Program-made: the position numbers and the translations under genes
The notes under the pieces: generated by a model
Database searches by the model: none
Seen by the model: only the letters and a program-made list of their open reading frames with translations
What the model was told of the DNA's origin: nothing
Origin: Prorocentrum cordatum
Taxonomy: Eukaryota; Sar; Dinophyceae; Prorocentrales; Prorocentraceae
Length of the DNA: 64,000 nt
Direction of reading: 5' to 3'
Assembly (NCBI GenBank): GCA_963575745.1
Contig: CAUYUJ010020615.1
Span: 1,366,470-1,430,469, forward strand
Part shown: positions 10,741-23,004 of the stretch, one piece after another
Layout: each line of letters starts with the position of its first letter
Numbering within the stretch: position 1 is the stretch's first letter

Positions 10741-10889
10741 AAATAAGAAGAGGCGCCATGAGCTCTGGGGAGACATCATGGCCCCCGCCATGATGTCCAG
10801 ACCCCTCTGGTCATCACCCCCCCTCTGCCGCCCCCGAACAAGCACCGACCGACGGGCCGCGCGAGCCCAGCCCAGGCACACCGCCCTCC

Positions 10890-11100
10890 GCTGAGCCGCT
10901 CACCAGCGGCGAGCCCGGGGGGTAAAGAGAAGGGCCGGGTCTTCTCAGAAGGCTCGGAAGTTTTTGGGCCCTCGGGGAATCCGTCTGAGCCTTCCCAGAA
11001 GACACAGAGCGCTTCTCAGAAGGCCGGGGGGGCTTCTGAGAAGCCCCGATGCCTTCTGAGAAGACCTTCTCCTTCTCACTTCGCCCCCTCACTCGCCGCC
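10890..11100 (+). repeat. CTTCTNAGAAG hairpin-cluster repeat, copy 1
   Basis: About five short near-palindromes of the type CTTCTCAGAAGG/CTTCTGAGAAG occur in 150 bp, ending in CTTCTCCTTCTCA and CCCCTCACTCGCCGCC. A copy with the same order is at 33075-33260. Shorter relatives are at 24925-25030 and 36865-36955. Every palindrome has an odd centre base, so each can form a 5-bp stem. Confidence 0.75.
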
Positions 11101-11387
11101 GGGAAAAATTCACATCTTATAACCGCCACCAAATCCCCATGGGCGTGGCCTCGGCCCTACTGGCCGATTGACCCCCCTAGATGTGGATATGGGCTGCTTC
11201 CTTTGGATTTCGAGGGGTACATCCCCAACCGGGGTGCTGAGATGGTGGGGGTCTGGATGGGGATGGAGATGGGGACAGGGGTCGGTTAAACAGTACTGAA
11301 GGGACATTGGGGCGGAATAGCCCAGACGGAGCATCTGATTGAGCCTAGGTGGCGGCGAGCCTAGGGGGGAGTCAGAGGAGGCGGGTC

Positions 11388-11622
11388 TTCTCTGAAGGCT
11401 CGGAAGGCCTATGAAGTAGGAAGGCGTTGGAAGTAGAGTAGGGCTCCGCCCGCCCCCTGTAGAGGAGGGAAGAGGGAACACCACTCGACTCTTGAAGTAA
11501 GAAGGCGGCTGAAGCAGATCTTGGGATCTGGGAATCAAGCAGTACATACTTTCAACGACCAGCGGCTAAAGCAGACTGGGACCTGGGAATCAAACAGTAC
11601 ATACTTTTGACGACCGGCGTGC
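11388..11622 (+). repeat. 57-bp duplication in a dispersed repeat (partner 55185-55400)
   Basis: TGGGATCTGGGAATCAAGCA, GTACATACTTTCAACGACC repeats as TGGGACCTGGGAATCAAACA, GTACATACTTTTGACGACC immediately downstream. Near 55343 the same order appears once with more changes, ending TATTTTCAACGACCGACGG, and upstream both have CTCTTGAAATAGGACGGCG/CTCTTGAAGTAAGAAGGCG. The interval 11101-11387 shows nothing else. Confidence 0.7.
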
Positions 11623-12784
11623 ATATCTCTGCAGCGGATGACCACCCCCTCGTGCGCGCTCGAAAGCGCCATCCCTCAGCCCCGCCGCCGTGCGGCCCGC
11701 GGCACGCCGCGGCACGGCCTACTGGGCGGGCCCTCGCCGCGCTCTCACGGGCCGCGCTCTCACGGGCTGCGCTGTGACCAGCTCTCAGCTGTGCTCGCCC
11801 TGCGGGGTGGACGATCCAAGAGGCGGATCGGGCGAAGAGAGAGCGGTGCACGTGCACCGACCTCGGCCAGGCCCATCCTGGGCCCAGGATGGGTGCATGT
11901 ACCTTCCTGGCCAAGGCAGAAGGCGTGTGCACCGATCGTGGGCTCAGGATTGGCCTGGCCAGAAAACTGGTGCATGCGCATCGTTCTCTTTCCTCTAGCG
12001 GAGGGGCAGGCAGGCAGGCAAGCAGTTCGTCGCATGCCCGTTCTTTGAAACCGACTGGCATGAAGCGAGTCTGACCAATGATCTTCCCGAGCACGAACAA
12101 GAATTCATGCATGTTTCACTCGGGCTCCAACAGTGATAATTGAGGTGCGCTAGTGATAGTCGCGCCCGATACTGGGCGAACATTCACTCGATCGGGCTGC
12201 AAACCTGCATACGGAGAGGTAAAGTCGGGATGAAACCGCGCAGGTGGCTGATTGATGGGGCAGTTGAGGGCAGCAGCTCTGGCTCTGTGACTTCAGCTCC
12301 ACAGGCCATGGGCGGTTCAGGTCGAAAAAACGCCAACGCCGTGAAGGAGCGGGGAGATGAGACCGTGTGCAGTCTCGGCTCCGCCAATGACGAATCGAAG
12401 CAAGCAGAATGGCGATACTGTCACCAGGTCGAGACAGCAGAGCGTGTGAATCAACGTCAAATATGGGCGGTTCTCCTCCTCCTCCTCCTCATCCTGCTCA
12501 CGACCAGCTAGTGAAGCACCTCACAAATCTGAGACCTCATATATCCAAACGACATATTGCAAGACGATGGACCTGGGGATTCAACCCCATACGCCCATGT
12601 CGGGATTAGGTGACAAGGATGGGGAGCCGATGGGATCCTGTCAGAATGTGCAACACTTCGCTCTCCCTTCTGGCGTGGTCGTTCGCCAACTTTGAGGTAC
12701 GGAATGTTGGAGAGGGCCCTTCCAAAAATTCTACTGGTGGGCATATATGGTCGAGGGTTTGGGCCGCCCCCACCCCAATGCTAA
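11623..12784. other. No gene seen
   Basis: GC-rich to 12000, then more balanced. A short TCC run at 12473-12491 and a perfect repeat of CACGGGCTGCGCT/CACGGGCCGCGCT near 11747-11770 are the only structures noted. Confidence 0.4.
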
Positions 12785-13310
<526 letters not shown>

Positions 13311-14034
13311 CTGGGGGGGGGCCCGAAGACCCTGGGACCCATCCCATCTGGGGGGCGGGGGGGTGGCCGTGGGCCCTGGGCCCGCGATCATATATTTCAC
13401 AAACGGCGGTGTGACGCAGCGCAAGGCGACTGAGCCTGAGCGAGCCAAATCGAATCACGCAATCGGGTCATATCTAGAACGGATCGGATCGCCAACGAAT
13501 CGTCCCGAACCCGCTCGAAATCTGTTCGCTGCGCCCGGCTCCAGCTGGCCCTGGCCGATGCCCGTGAATCGAACCGAATCGAACCGAATCGGAATCGCGG
13601 CCCCAGCCGACACATCGAATCGCAGATCGCAGAATATGTAGGGACCCTCCGGCGAAAACTTCCTGGAGAATCCCACCAGGCCTTGAACGCGTAACGCGGG
13701 TTCGCGTCGTGCTAACCCCAGCGTTGGTTTCTGACACCGCGGGGATCGTTCAACCTTGAACGATCGGCCGTTTCCGTAACGTCAGAATCAACATGGGACC
13801 CATTCTTTGTCGCCAGCGGCGTTCAACGTTGAACGCCAGCGGCGGGGTCGCCGCCAGTCGACACCGTACGAAACTACCGTAGGTTGGTACATAAGAGCAT
13901 TTCATCGTCCAACCCCCTTCTCCCCTTTCGGGGTGGGTTCGTCACTGCTTCTCTTCATCAAGAACCCCTCCCCCACCCGACCGGCGACCAGCCCGGTAAC
14001 ATGCAGGCCCCCCCCGCGCGCCAACCCTGCAAAA
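13311..14034. other. GAATCG-rich patch, otherwise no feature
   Basis: Between 13430 and 13625 the word GAATCG and its variants recur without fixed period; the same words dominate the blocks at 23005-23220 and 33298-33510. A second word, TTGAACG, recurs around 13680-13840 (TTCAACCTTGAACGATCG and GTTCAACGTTGAACG), and TTCAACCTTGAA also occurs at 18330-18440. Confidence 0.45.
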
Positions 14035-14710
14035 CCAGGAAATGCAGCATGCAGCCTGCGGCACAATCCGGAGCAGAAAATGAAAAGATGCAGCTCGCAA
14101 ACACAGGAGAACCAGAAACTGCCCCCGTGCGCGGGCGCCCCGCGAGCACTCTGCACGCGTGTTTTTACCAGGACGGCAGGGGTGCCCCCGTATTGGCTGC
14201 TCTGCGCAGGCCTGCCGCCCCTGTCAAACAAAAACAATGCGGCATACACACGGCGGTGAAGTCCGGCGCGCGGCCGCCACGTGATCGCACTGCGTTAGTT
14301 TTTGAAGAAGGACGGCGAGGGTGTCTGCAGGATGTCCGCTCTGCGCAGACCCTCCAGCCCTGTCAGCACACGAATTCAAAGTGCAATGCGCGGCAAAGGC
14401 TGCTTCGTGCTCGGGCACCCCGCGACCATGTTGCAGTGGTGTGGACGGAGATGGCGGCGGGGGGGGGCTTATCTTTATTGCTCTCTGCAGGCTCACGACC
14501 CCTGACGAAAAATCACACAAAGTCCACTTTGCGGCAGAATCTGGATCATGCGCAGGCGTCCCGCGAACAATTTGTATTGGTATTCGACAGGGACGGCGGG
14601 GGTGCCCTCATCTTGTCTGCTCTTGGCAAGCCCACCATCCCTGACAACGAAGATACTCCAAAGTACACTCTGCGGCAAAATCTGGACCATGCGCGGGCGC
14701 CCAGGTCCGA
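14035..14710 (+). repeat. 141-bp satellite, 4 full units plus partial ends
   Basis: Unit boundaries fall at 14130, 14271, 14412, 14553 and 14694, exactly 141 bp each. The best pair is units 3 and 4 (shared CTTTGCGGCAGAATCTGGAT/CTCTGCGGCAAAATCTGGAC). One frame is open across all units, each giving 47 residues, and two unit ends read TLRQNLDHA. However, within units 2 and 3 the similarity to neighbours moves into other frames and returns, meaning paired indels. That argues for a non-coding satellite whose length, not frame, is conserved. Confidence 0.75.
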
Positions 14711-15023
14711 AGCTTTCCCCACCGGGCAATGATTTTCGAGCTTCCCCTTCCCCACCTGTTTCTCTTTGTCACCTGTCCGTCTGCTTTGAATTCTGACAGA
14801 GACTGATTGAGGTAGATGGACGGTTTTTCTCACGCGCCCGTCTAAGCTCGAACATACAAAGAACAACAAAACTGCTCCCGCATATTGACTGGGCGACTGG
14901 CTTCATGGAAGAACGATTTGTGAGTTGCTTCAGACTCCAACCTTCTCGATGGATGCAAGGCGCTGCACTTCCGACAGGACTCATGAACTCAGTGGGATCG
15001 GGGCCACAGGCTCGAATGCTGAC

Positions 15024-15700
15024 TATGTGTTGGGAGGGCGGGCGGGGGTGACCGACCCGTCTTGCGGCTTGAAGTAACTTGACCCCTGCTCCTACTCCTT
15101 CCCCCTGGGTCGGGACGGGGGGGCGGCAACCCATTGGAGCGTCCATGAAAGCTTCAACGAGAAGGCAAAAATCATGAATGGTCCAGAAAGGTCGTGGACC
15201 AATGTTGGCTTTCTTCTGGGGCGATGCTGCCAATGGGACTCCCTTATTTGATCGATAGCCTCCCAATTGACCCAAAGAAGGCCTCAAAAGCCCTCCAGAG
15301 AGCCCCAAGAGGCCCCGAGGAGGCCACAAGAGGCACTCAAGATGCTCCAAGATGCCCCCAAGAAGCGGCAAGATGCTCTCAATGAGCCCAAATCTGCCTC
15401 TGACGAGCCCTCGAGAAGCACCCGTCAGAGACCTACGAAACCATCAGAGGGGCCTCTGGCCAACACAAGCCAGGATGTCTCCAGATGATGTCACGATCCC
15501 CCGTTCAAGGCAACTCCTCTGGGCATCGTGTCTGGATAGGATGGTGGGGATACGAGAAGGGTACGGCACTATGCTCAGGTGTGAGAACGAGTCGGCTAGA
15601 GGACCCCCCGCAAGGAAATATTCGGGGGCTGCTTCTGACTCCGAGGCCTGCAAGGCTCTGTGGGCAGCTGACACCTCGAACCCAAGCGTAAGCGTTCCCA
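15024..15700 (+). repeat. About 0.65-kb two-copy dispersed element, copy 1
   Basis: Order: GTTGGGAGGGCGGGCGGG, CTTGCGG, AACTTGACCCCTGCTCC, CCCCTGGGTC, GAGCGTCC, TCAACGAGAA, an internal CCAAGAGGCC-type minisatellite (15275-15400), then CTGGGCATCGTGTCTGGAT. The same order is found at 38129-38800. Sequence identity is moderate, so the copies are old. The boundaries are uncertain. Confidence 0.7.
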
Positions 15701-17509
15701 TGGGAATGCCCACCTCTGTACCCATGACCCCTGCATTGCTGCCGAGGTCGCGGGTCAGTTCGGGCGGCCCGCGCCAAGCCCCCACAGAACTCTGGCAGTG
15801 TGGAGGGCGCTTCTGCAACCTCCCATTGCGTCACTGCCCCCTGATGTGCTGCATCTTCGGGGGACCTTGTCGTCCCATCGCGCAACTACATACCCGCGTC
15901 GAGTCCGCGTCGAATCCATGTCGAATGCCGAATCCGCATCGAATAAACGTCAAGTCGGCGTCGACTCAACGTCGGATCCTGCGTTCCACGTCGGATACCC
16001 CAAACACAGCCAGTTGCAAGACATGCAAAATCCCCCGATGAAACAACGCAACCCCATGGCGTCGCGATCTGATCACCTCAATCAACAAACAACCGCGGGC
16101 GTTCCTGCATCTGGTTGGGTGGACCGCCACTTCCGCCTCCCATCGGCCGTGGAGCTTGGAAACCCTGCTGCATCATCATCTGGCCTGGCGGGGGTCGGTT
16201 GCCGACCCAGGGCTCGACTAGGCCCGCTGAAAAGTGCTTCAATCTATAGTGGAAAACAAACGCATCCAGGCACACGAACTGTGTACAAGCATAAGCATGC
16301 GCACACGCGCCCTCCACCCACACACGTGCGCGCACACGCGCACACAAGGGTTCAGCATACTCTCCCATCGAAGCAGTGGCCAAATCCTTGCACAGTTAGT
16401 TCTAGGTAAACTACCTTGCAGATCGCGCCCCGCGATGTGCAGTTATCTTCGCGCCCTCGCGCCGCCACTTTGGATAATGGTGGCCGTCCAGGCTCAGACG
16501 CGCCGCATCATCGCTATCAACATTCATGACCGAATTGCTGTTTCGTTGTCCTGGCCACCGTCGGGGCTACATAGAACAATATCGGGACGATACGGGCAAA
16601 CCCGACGCCAGGCGCCCGCCAGCAGATGGGCGAGTTACAGGAAAGCTTGTTCGCGCCATCTGCGCCAAGAACCAAAAAGGATGCGGCGCAGAGCTTCACG
16701 CGCAAGCCACTTACGAACACGAAATACGAGAACTACGATTTCCGTGGGGTCTCCAAGCAGGGGGTCTCCAAACACGCGTTCAAAACCACGAGCCTCCAAT
16801 GCGAAGCCGAATGCGAAGTGGCGCGCAAAAAAGATGCAACACATCGAGGCAACGAGCGGAGCCACCAATGACGTGAACGAGGATACAATTCGCGAAATAC
16901 TATACGAAACAATGAGGGGAAGCACTGGACAGTGCTTCCAAATACATGTGTCACAAAGCGGTCGCAGCTGTGCATACGGATGATAACAAGATATGGAACA
17001 TCCCAGGCGATCAGCCGTGAAGCAATACGCACAATAAGTTATAGAACAGTGCGTCAGCCAAAAGGGCCATTGAATGAGGACCAACGGTGGCACCGACATA
17101 CGACATACACGACAGACGTCTGCAACGAAGCCTCATGCAAACGCAGACCAAACCTGGGTTTTGACAGGAACACCGATGAAAATATCCCCAATATGAGCGG
17201 CAGTGGCTGGCCAGGCTGGCCGTGTCCAACCGCACGGCCGCTATCGCCCATGCCTTCAAAAAAATGCTCCAAGAGAGGCAGAAGCGCGAGCGAGGAGAGC
17301 GGGAGGGGACCCCTCGGGCCCTTTCGCTTCCAGTCCCAAGGCGGTGCAGGGCCAGACCGTGCGGTGACCTCGGGATCCCCGACTGAGAGACCCCGCCGCA
17401 CGGCCCGCCACCGCACGGCCTCGAGACGTCCTCGGAGAGGGGCCCCGGCCCCACCCAACACACGTGCGGCCACCCCGAACCCCAACGGACTAACCACACG
17501 GTGCTGTCA
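15701..17509. other. No gene supported; GTCGAAT-rich patch at 15890-15990
   Basis: A short patch of GCGTCGAATCC-type words precedes a moderately balanced region (16400-17150). Several frames of 70-250 codons are open on both strands, but none shows a domain I recognise. A local duplication GGGGTCTCCAAGCA/GGGGTCTCCAAACA is at 16744-16772. Confidence 0.35.
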
Positions 17510-17700
17510 CCGCACCGCTCGGGGGCCCCCAGTCGACCCTCGGGCCTGGAACCTCCAGCGTCGACCCTGGAACCTCGATCTTGCAGCCTCTGCCCTCGAG
17601 CCTGGAAGCCTCGATCCCCGGCCCTGGAAAGCTCGATCCTCGACCCCGGAGCCTCGGCCCTGGAGCCTGGATGAGTTCCAGCCTCGGACCTGGGGATCCT
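17510..17700 (+). repeat. Degenerate CCTGGAACCTCGA minisatellite
   Basis: Words such as CCTGGAACCTC, GACCCTGGAAC and CCTCGATCC recur at roughly 12-18-bp spacing. Related words reappear at 17955-18008. The intervening and following stretch to 18590 has no recognisable gene. Confidence 0.6.
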
Positions 17701-18589
17701 GTCACTGCACCGTCCTTGCAGACGTGCTGCAGCGGGTTTTTGCGTGGATTTCTGTCTGTGCAAAACCCTGAAGCGGCGAGCGAGAAACGAAGTGAACTTC
17801 ACGTGAGGTTGTTGTAGACTCCACTCCTGGCCAAACAGTCCGCACGAAACCCACTTCGAAATCGGAAACGAGACTCTCCAGGACAGTCTGGGTCCATCCC
17901 AGTGTTTTCCGAGCGAAATCCGCGCTGCGATGTTGGCGCCATAAGCCCTGGGGCCTGCCCCGATCCTGGAACCCCCGTCCTCCCGCCCTCGATCCTCGAA
18001 CCCCCGAGAGCAGGAGGATCACGTGGCGACATTTGAGCCCTGTACATAGGCCATGCGCCAGCCCTGGGCATGGCCGCTTGGGCACCACTGCCGTCACTGA
18101 ACCGGGCAGGAGGCAACAGCAGAACGCCCGACTGCGAAGCAGCGCTGAAGCACACCGAGCGCCCGACTGGGAAGCAGAACAAACAAACAGCGCCAATTGT
18201 CGATTCTCTCAAACCGATGGGAGGCGGGGGCAGGGCTCGGACTTCGCAACGTGCTCGACGCATTCCGACCCCTGCGGCAAGTTCTGTGCGGCGTCTGCAC
18301 GCGCAAATACCTTTGACACCGCGTCGCTCGTTCAACCTTGAATCGATCGCGGCCCCGATCGTTCGAGGTTGAATTCGGTCGGGCCCAGCGGAGTTACTGT
18401 GTCCATCGGTGCTTCCGCATCACAGAATTCAACCTTGAACGCCTTCGCTGGCGTCGCTGGCGCGCCAACGCCGCATGAAGGGGATCGACTATAGAGTTGG
18501 CTTACCCCGAAATAACTTTTCGTCAAATCTACAAAACATCTTAGAATGTTTCGTATATCCCTCCGCCGAGACACGGGCGCCCTCCTGGC

Positions 18590-18840
18590 CGAGCTCGGGG
18601 ACCTGTTGGGCCGGGTCAACGCAAACCTGGGCCAGTCAGGCTTTGCAAGATCCTGCAAGATCCTGCAAGGTCCTGCACGCTGGCCAGGGACAGGGCAACC
18701 ATGGCTCCGCAAGATCCTCCGCGCCAACCCGGGTCAGTGCAGGATCCTTCGCGCCAGCCCGGGGTCGGTGCGCCCGTGGCCCCGCAGGAGCCTGCAAGAT
18801 CTGGCGCCGTGGCTGAACCCCCGTTTGCATCGACCCTCGT
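18590..18840 (+). repeat. GATCCTGCAA minisatellite module, copy 1
   Basis: AAGATCCTGCAAGATCCTGC and variants recur within a larger block that begins CTCGGGGACCTGTTGGGCC. The same head (CTCGGGGATCTGCTGACCC) followed by GGATCCTGCAAGATCCTGCA is at 22385-22475, and further GATCCTGCAAGATC words are at 22700-22870. The module is therefore dispersed and internally repeated. Confidence 0.7.
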
Positions 18841-19814
18841 CCCTTGAGCCCTGACGAGAGGCCATGGAGGCGGCGCTTGCCAGGCTGGGAGCGGCGAGCT
18901 CGGAGCGCCCTGTGGCGGCGGGGAGGGAGGCGGTCGGCTCAGGCAGGAGCTCTCGGGGGTCCGCGCGGGCTTCTTGGACTGGCGCTGGCTGGCCCCCGTT
19001 TGCACTGGCCCGCGTCGCGCGCCGAGCCTGGGCGTCGCTGAATGGGGGGGCGATGAATGGGGGGTGCTGCGAGGGCTGAAGGAAAGTGGCCCTTGATCTA
19101 GTAGGGGGTCGGCTAGAGAATCGACGTACCCCAAACCTGATTCTTCTCGACGAATAGCTCAAACTTTCCACGCATTCTTCGTAGCTTCGACGCAACAAAA
19201 AACTCTTTTGGAATCCGTCGGAAATCTTCCTGCACATGTGGGCAACAGAGCGTGACGTGATCCGAGGGGGGGGGCGGGAAGGAGAGGGCCGATCCGAGGC
19301 CACCATCGCCCAGACCTCACAAAGACAGGCTCCAGGAACGTGGCCCTGCAGGGCCCCTCCAGGGGCCCTGCAGGGCCCAGGAGGGGGCCCTGGGGGGCCC
19401 GAGCCCGGCCCGCGCGCGCAGCGCCCGCAGCAGGCCTGGCTGCACCATCATCATCATCTGGCCCTGCGGGCCCTGGCGCCCGAGGGGGGAGGGCGGGCCG
19501 CAGCGGCGAGGGGGCCCGGAGCCCGTGTGGGCACGGCGGTGCGCCGAGGTGGACGCGCTCTGCGCGCTCGTCGCCTCCAGCCCTGCACGATCTCCCCCCC
19601 CTCCCTGCCTCGTCCCCCGATCTTCCCCCCCCCTCCCCATCCTCTCTGTCTCACCCCGTCTTGCATCCCCCTTCTTCCCGCCCCGTCACTCCCCCCCCCC
19701 TCAGGCCTTCCCTGCGCCAACCCATTCCCCCCCCCCTTCCTCACCCCCTACCCCTCCTCTGGGCCCCGCCTTGAAAACAAACCAAGACGAGGACAAAATC
19801 GGGCGAGCATAAAT
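18841..19814. other. No gene; repeated GGCCCTGCAGGGCC palindrome
   Basis: The 14-bp palindrome GGCCCTGCAGGGCC occurs twice around 19341 and 19364, separated by CCTCCAGGGG. From 19590 to 19770 the plus strand is C/T-rich. No gene was recognised. Confidence 0.5.
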
Positions 19815-19930
19815 CGGGACTCTCTGAGATGCGGCGGCTCTGGAGGATGTCTTGGGCGCCGCGGCCTTCTCAGAGCGTTCCGGAGCGCTCTGAGAGTGTT
19901 CCGGAACGCCTTGGAAGGGATTTACCATCG
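19815..19930 (+). repeat. Dispersed hairpin element, copy 2
   Basis: This is the partner of 6940-7065. The stem here is TTCCGGAGCGCTCT, one base, AGAGTGTTCCGGAA. Compared with copy 1 one pair changed from A-T to G-C on both sides, and two others became G-T, so the fold is retained. Confidence 0.7.
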
Positions 19931-20081
19931 TCCTGGCCCCGCCCAACTCCAGCAGGTCCTCACTGGAAGGGTGCACGGAGGGCCCTGGAAACTCGGGAAA
20001 CAAGCAAAAACAGCAGGGGATATAGAGATCACGGAGGGGGATCAGGGTGCAGCAGGCCACTGCAGAGCCGAACAGCTGCTT

Positions 20082-20260
20082 CGAGGCGGGGATTTGTCCA
20101 TGGCAACCGCCTGGGATATCGACCGTTGGGGACCTCGGCGGGCGGGAGGGGTTTAACATTTTCGACCCCCCCATGGCCCGAATATATTCACATCCACCAC
20201 ATGCCGAAACCCCCGAAGATTGATCCCCCAGGCGGTGGTTATGGACAAATCCCCGCCTCG
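20082..20260. repeat. 179-bp unit with 34-bp terminal inverted repeats
   Basis: The left arm 20082-20115 (CGAGGCGGGGATTTGTCCAT then GGCAACCGCCTGGG) pairs with the right arm 20227-20260 at 31 of 34 positions, leaving a 111-bp centre. The size and structure resemble a MITE or a hairpin RNA gene. I see no clear target-site duplication in the flanks. Confidence 0.75.
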
Positions 20261-20334
20261 GAATTGGATACATAAATACAGAATTGCCCATGACCTCCAC
20301 CAGGGACGGATAGAAGTGAGGGCTGCTCTGGCCT

Positions 20335-20420
20335 GAATTCCCAGGCGGGGTGGCCTACTGGACTCCTGTCAGCGATCAATGGGCGATTAGGGGTCGATGC
20401 GTCCCTCCTGAGCTTATCGC
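20335..20420 (+). repeat. 165-bp 'ATCGGCGAT' element, 3' half only
   Basis: CAGCGATCAATGGGCGATTA followed by GGGTCGATGCGTCCCTCCTG matches the second half of the element at 6714-6878. The hairpin-bearing first half is absent. Confidence 0.6.
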
Positions 20421-21329
20421 CGCCCCCACACACTGATGGGACCCCCCCACACTCGCTTGGCCCCAACCCTGAGATAAGAGGAAGGACAATAACAATAACG
20501 CAACGGAACTATGCGCTCCGACTCAAGCATCAGACTTGTTCGATGTGGCGTGGGCTTGCGTGACCAGAAGCCCCTCACTCCGACTTGACCGAGTCGGCAG
20601 TGCTGCGCTGACACATGAAAGCATTGCCCACGTGTAATTTCGATAGGGCGTCGCGCACGTGATGGCCTCCACGATTGTCAACCCATGCTCCATCCGAAGC
20701 TTGAGTGCCACCAATGACTTGGTCTGCACCCCCAAATCTGGTCTAACAACATGCCATGTACCAGGATATGGGCGGACCCAAGAGCCCGAGTGCAACCAAG
20801 CAGGAGGCAGCGGAAGATGACAACGTAAGACTCCAGAAGCTACAAGGCCCCTCTTCCCCTCCCCCTCAAGCACTCGTCATGACCAACATCCGAGCCAGGG
20901 CGTGAATACGGTTAATTGTGAGATATACGAATTGGACACGAACGAAACAAAACAAGAAAATGCTTCCTGCACTGTTAGCGGAACTGCATATCGACCGTGA
21001 ATATTTCGGGTGTGATCTAGGATCGGGTATGGCTGACCAGCTGGCGAATTCAAATGGTACGCATCTGGCCCGCCACCTGGATGATCTCCGCTTGCTGGCT
21101 TGCCGAACGTCAACCGATGTCATCAGACAAGTAACTCGTTTCTTCTCCCACTGCCGCCTCCCTTGTTCCACCTCCCGCCTCCTTCGCCCTCATCGTCGTG
21201 TCCTCCTCCATCCGCTGTTCTCTATAACAAGTACTCCGCGCCGCACCCTCAGACGTGTTGGTAGGCCAAGCTGGGCTTTTCTTTAGATGTCCTAGACGTC
21301 CTCGCTTTAGCGCAGCGCACATTGGTCTG
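20421..21329. other. No gene supported
   Basis: Balanced composition compared with its neighbours. Short frames on both strands (for example 20941-21290 plus) have no recognisable motif. A short exon cannot be excluded. Confidence 0.35.
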
Positions 21330-21535
21330 ACACGTTTGCAACCGTTTTCGTAAGGTAAAGATCCCAGGAATGGTGTTCTGACATACTTTAGGATTGTCAA
21401 GACGCAAAAGTCACGTTGATTCACTGTTTTGAAGTCCCAGGAACGGTAATCTGGCACGACGCAATGTTGTCAGAGCGAGACAGTCACGTTGACCCGCGGC
21501 GTTGAAGTCCCAGGAACTGTGTTTTGGCAGCAGGG
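21330..21535 (+). repeat. 73-bp tandem repeat, 3 units (same family as 57126-57265)
   Basis: The anchor CCCAGGAA occurs at about 21363, 21436 and 21508 (72-73 bp). Units run TTGAAGTCCCAGGAANNGTN, TCTGGCACGA, TTGTCAAGACG, CAGTCACGTTGA. Two more units with the same order lie at 57126-57265, some 36 kb away. Confidence 0.85.
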
Positions 21536-22384
21536 TTGGAGATTCCCAGCGGGTGGGCTTGAAATGGGGCTCCTCCCCCAATGATCATGAATTATGATAG
21601 GGACTTGAAGCAGGGGCTTGGATTGCACTGGTCCTCGTTCTCCTCCACACCCCTCCTTATGTGATGATGGGCACGGGCCCTGACGAAACGCGTGCTACCT
21701 GGGGCGTCTTCCCTGGGAGGAGCACCCCATCCTGTCGGGGGCGTGCAAAAATGGATGGGGCGGCGGAAATCCGCGATTTCCCATGGAAACGGGACCCGTC
21801 GCTAATCAACGCCCCCCGGATCCATGTTTGCGATCGCCTGACTGACGCCCCCCGTAGGCCCTGGGACGGGCACCACTCCAGCATACCAATACTACGTGTG
21901 CGTCGCCCGCTCCCCCATGTGGCGACGCGCGCACCGAGCACCCTCACAATATGTGCGGAATGGCTGGCGCTTCCTGGCCACACCGCTCGGGACGCTCGGG
22001 AAACGGCATAACTACAAGACGGGTATACTACATGTTCGGGTCGGACGCGTGACCCGTCACCCTGAGCGGCCCCTCGCCCCTCCCCCCCCTCCTGCGGCCG
22101 CCCTCCCTGTCTTCTCCTCTTGTCCTGCATTGTGGCACAGTCCGCTGAACGGTGTCCCCGTTTCTAGCGCTTCCGCCAGCCAAAGCTACTCTGCCCAGCC
22201 GCCGACGCCAAAACGTTCGGGTCGGACGCGCGCCTCCAAGGAGGACATGTAGTCACCAGTGGGTCTCTGTGCGTCCCATGGGAGGGGCCCGAGAGCCGCA
22301 ACAGGCTCGCAAGCGCGCGTCCCTCCAGGGCCACCCTGTCGGGGGAGCTCCGACTGAGGGGGCGGTCCTCCCGCCTGGCTCACC
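21536..22384. other. No gene supported
   Basis: GTTCGGGTCGGACGCG occurs twice, near 22034 and 22213. Otherwise the stretch shows no structure or gene I can support. Confidence 0.4.
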
Positions 22385-22475
22385 TCGGGGATCTGCTGAC
22401 CCGGGCCAGCGCGAACCCGGGTCGGTCGGGCCTTACAGGATCCTGCAAGATCCTGCAGGAATGATGGGCAACGAC
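22385..22475 (+). repeat. GATCCTGCAA module, copy 2
   Basis: Head CTCGGGGATCTGCTGACCC with GGATCCTGCAAGATCCTGCA, as at 18590. A (GGA)n run of about 38 bp follows at 22484-22521. More GATCCTGCAAGATC words lie between 22700 and 22870 together with C-rich CGCCTCGCCCCCC repeats to 22990. Confidence 0.7.
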
Positions 22476-22540
22476 CTGGAATGGAGGAGGAGGAGGAGGA
22501 GGAGGAGGAGGAGCAGGAGGAGGGGGACTGGAATGGGGGG

Positions 22541-22690
22541 GGAACCATCAACCTGGAATCGGCGATGCATCGCCGATAGATCGGCGACAGGTTCCCGATG
22601 GCGAAGCCCCACGTTCCTGGGCAAGCTTGGGCTATCGCGATGAATGGACGATTGGCGGACGATGCATCCCCCCTATGCCTATCCCCCCCT
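22541..22690 (+). repeat. 165-bp 'ATCGGCGAT' element, copy 2
   Basis: GGAATCGGCGATGCATCGCC at the front gives a strong self-complementary hairpin; the rest follows the copy-1 order through CGATGCATCCCCCC. Confidence 0.75.
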
Positions 22691-23004
22691 ATGGTTGCAC
22701 CTGACGGATGCTGCAAGACCCTGCACGCAAGCCTGGGTCAATGCACCCCTGGCTCTGGAGGATCCTGCAAGATCAGGCGCTCAGCGGCTGACCCCCGTCT
22801 GCATGGACACCCGCCCCACACTCGCCTCAGGGCTCCCAGCCCAGCCGAATCCCTGCAAGATCGGTGCCCGGGTCCCCCTCCCAAGGTCCTCCCCGACCGC
22901 GCCTCGCCCCCCAAACCGACCCCGCCTCGCCCCCCGACCACGCCTCGCCCCCCCCGACCACGCTTCACCCCCCGACAGCGTCTCGCCCCCCCCCCACTTC
23001 ACCC

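Noticed and set aside
13884-14732. 282-codon ORF taken as a four-repeat protein
   Set aside because: Unit length is conserved but unit-to-unit similarity shifts between frames in units 2 and 3, so the common frame is not under coding constraint. Kept only as a satellite finding.
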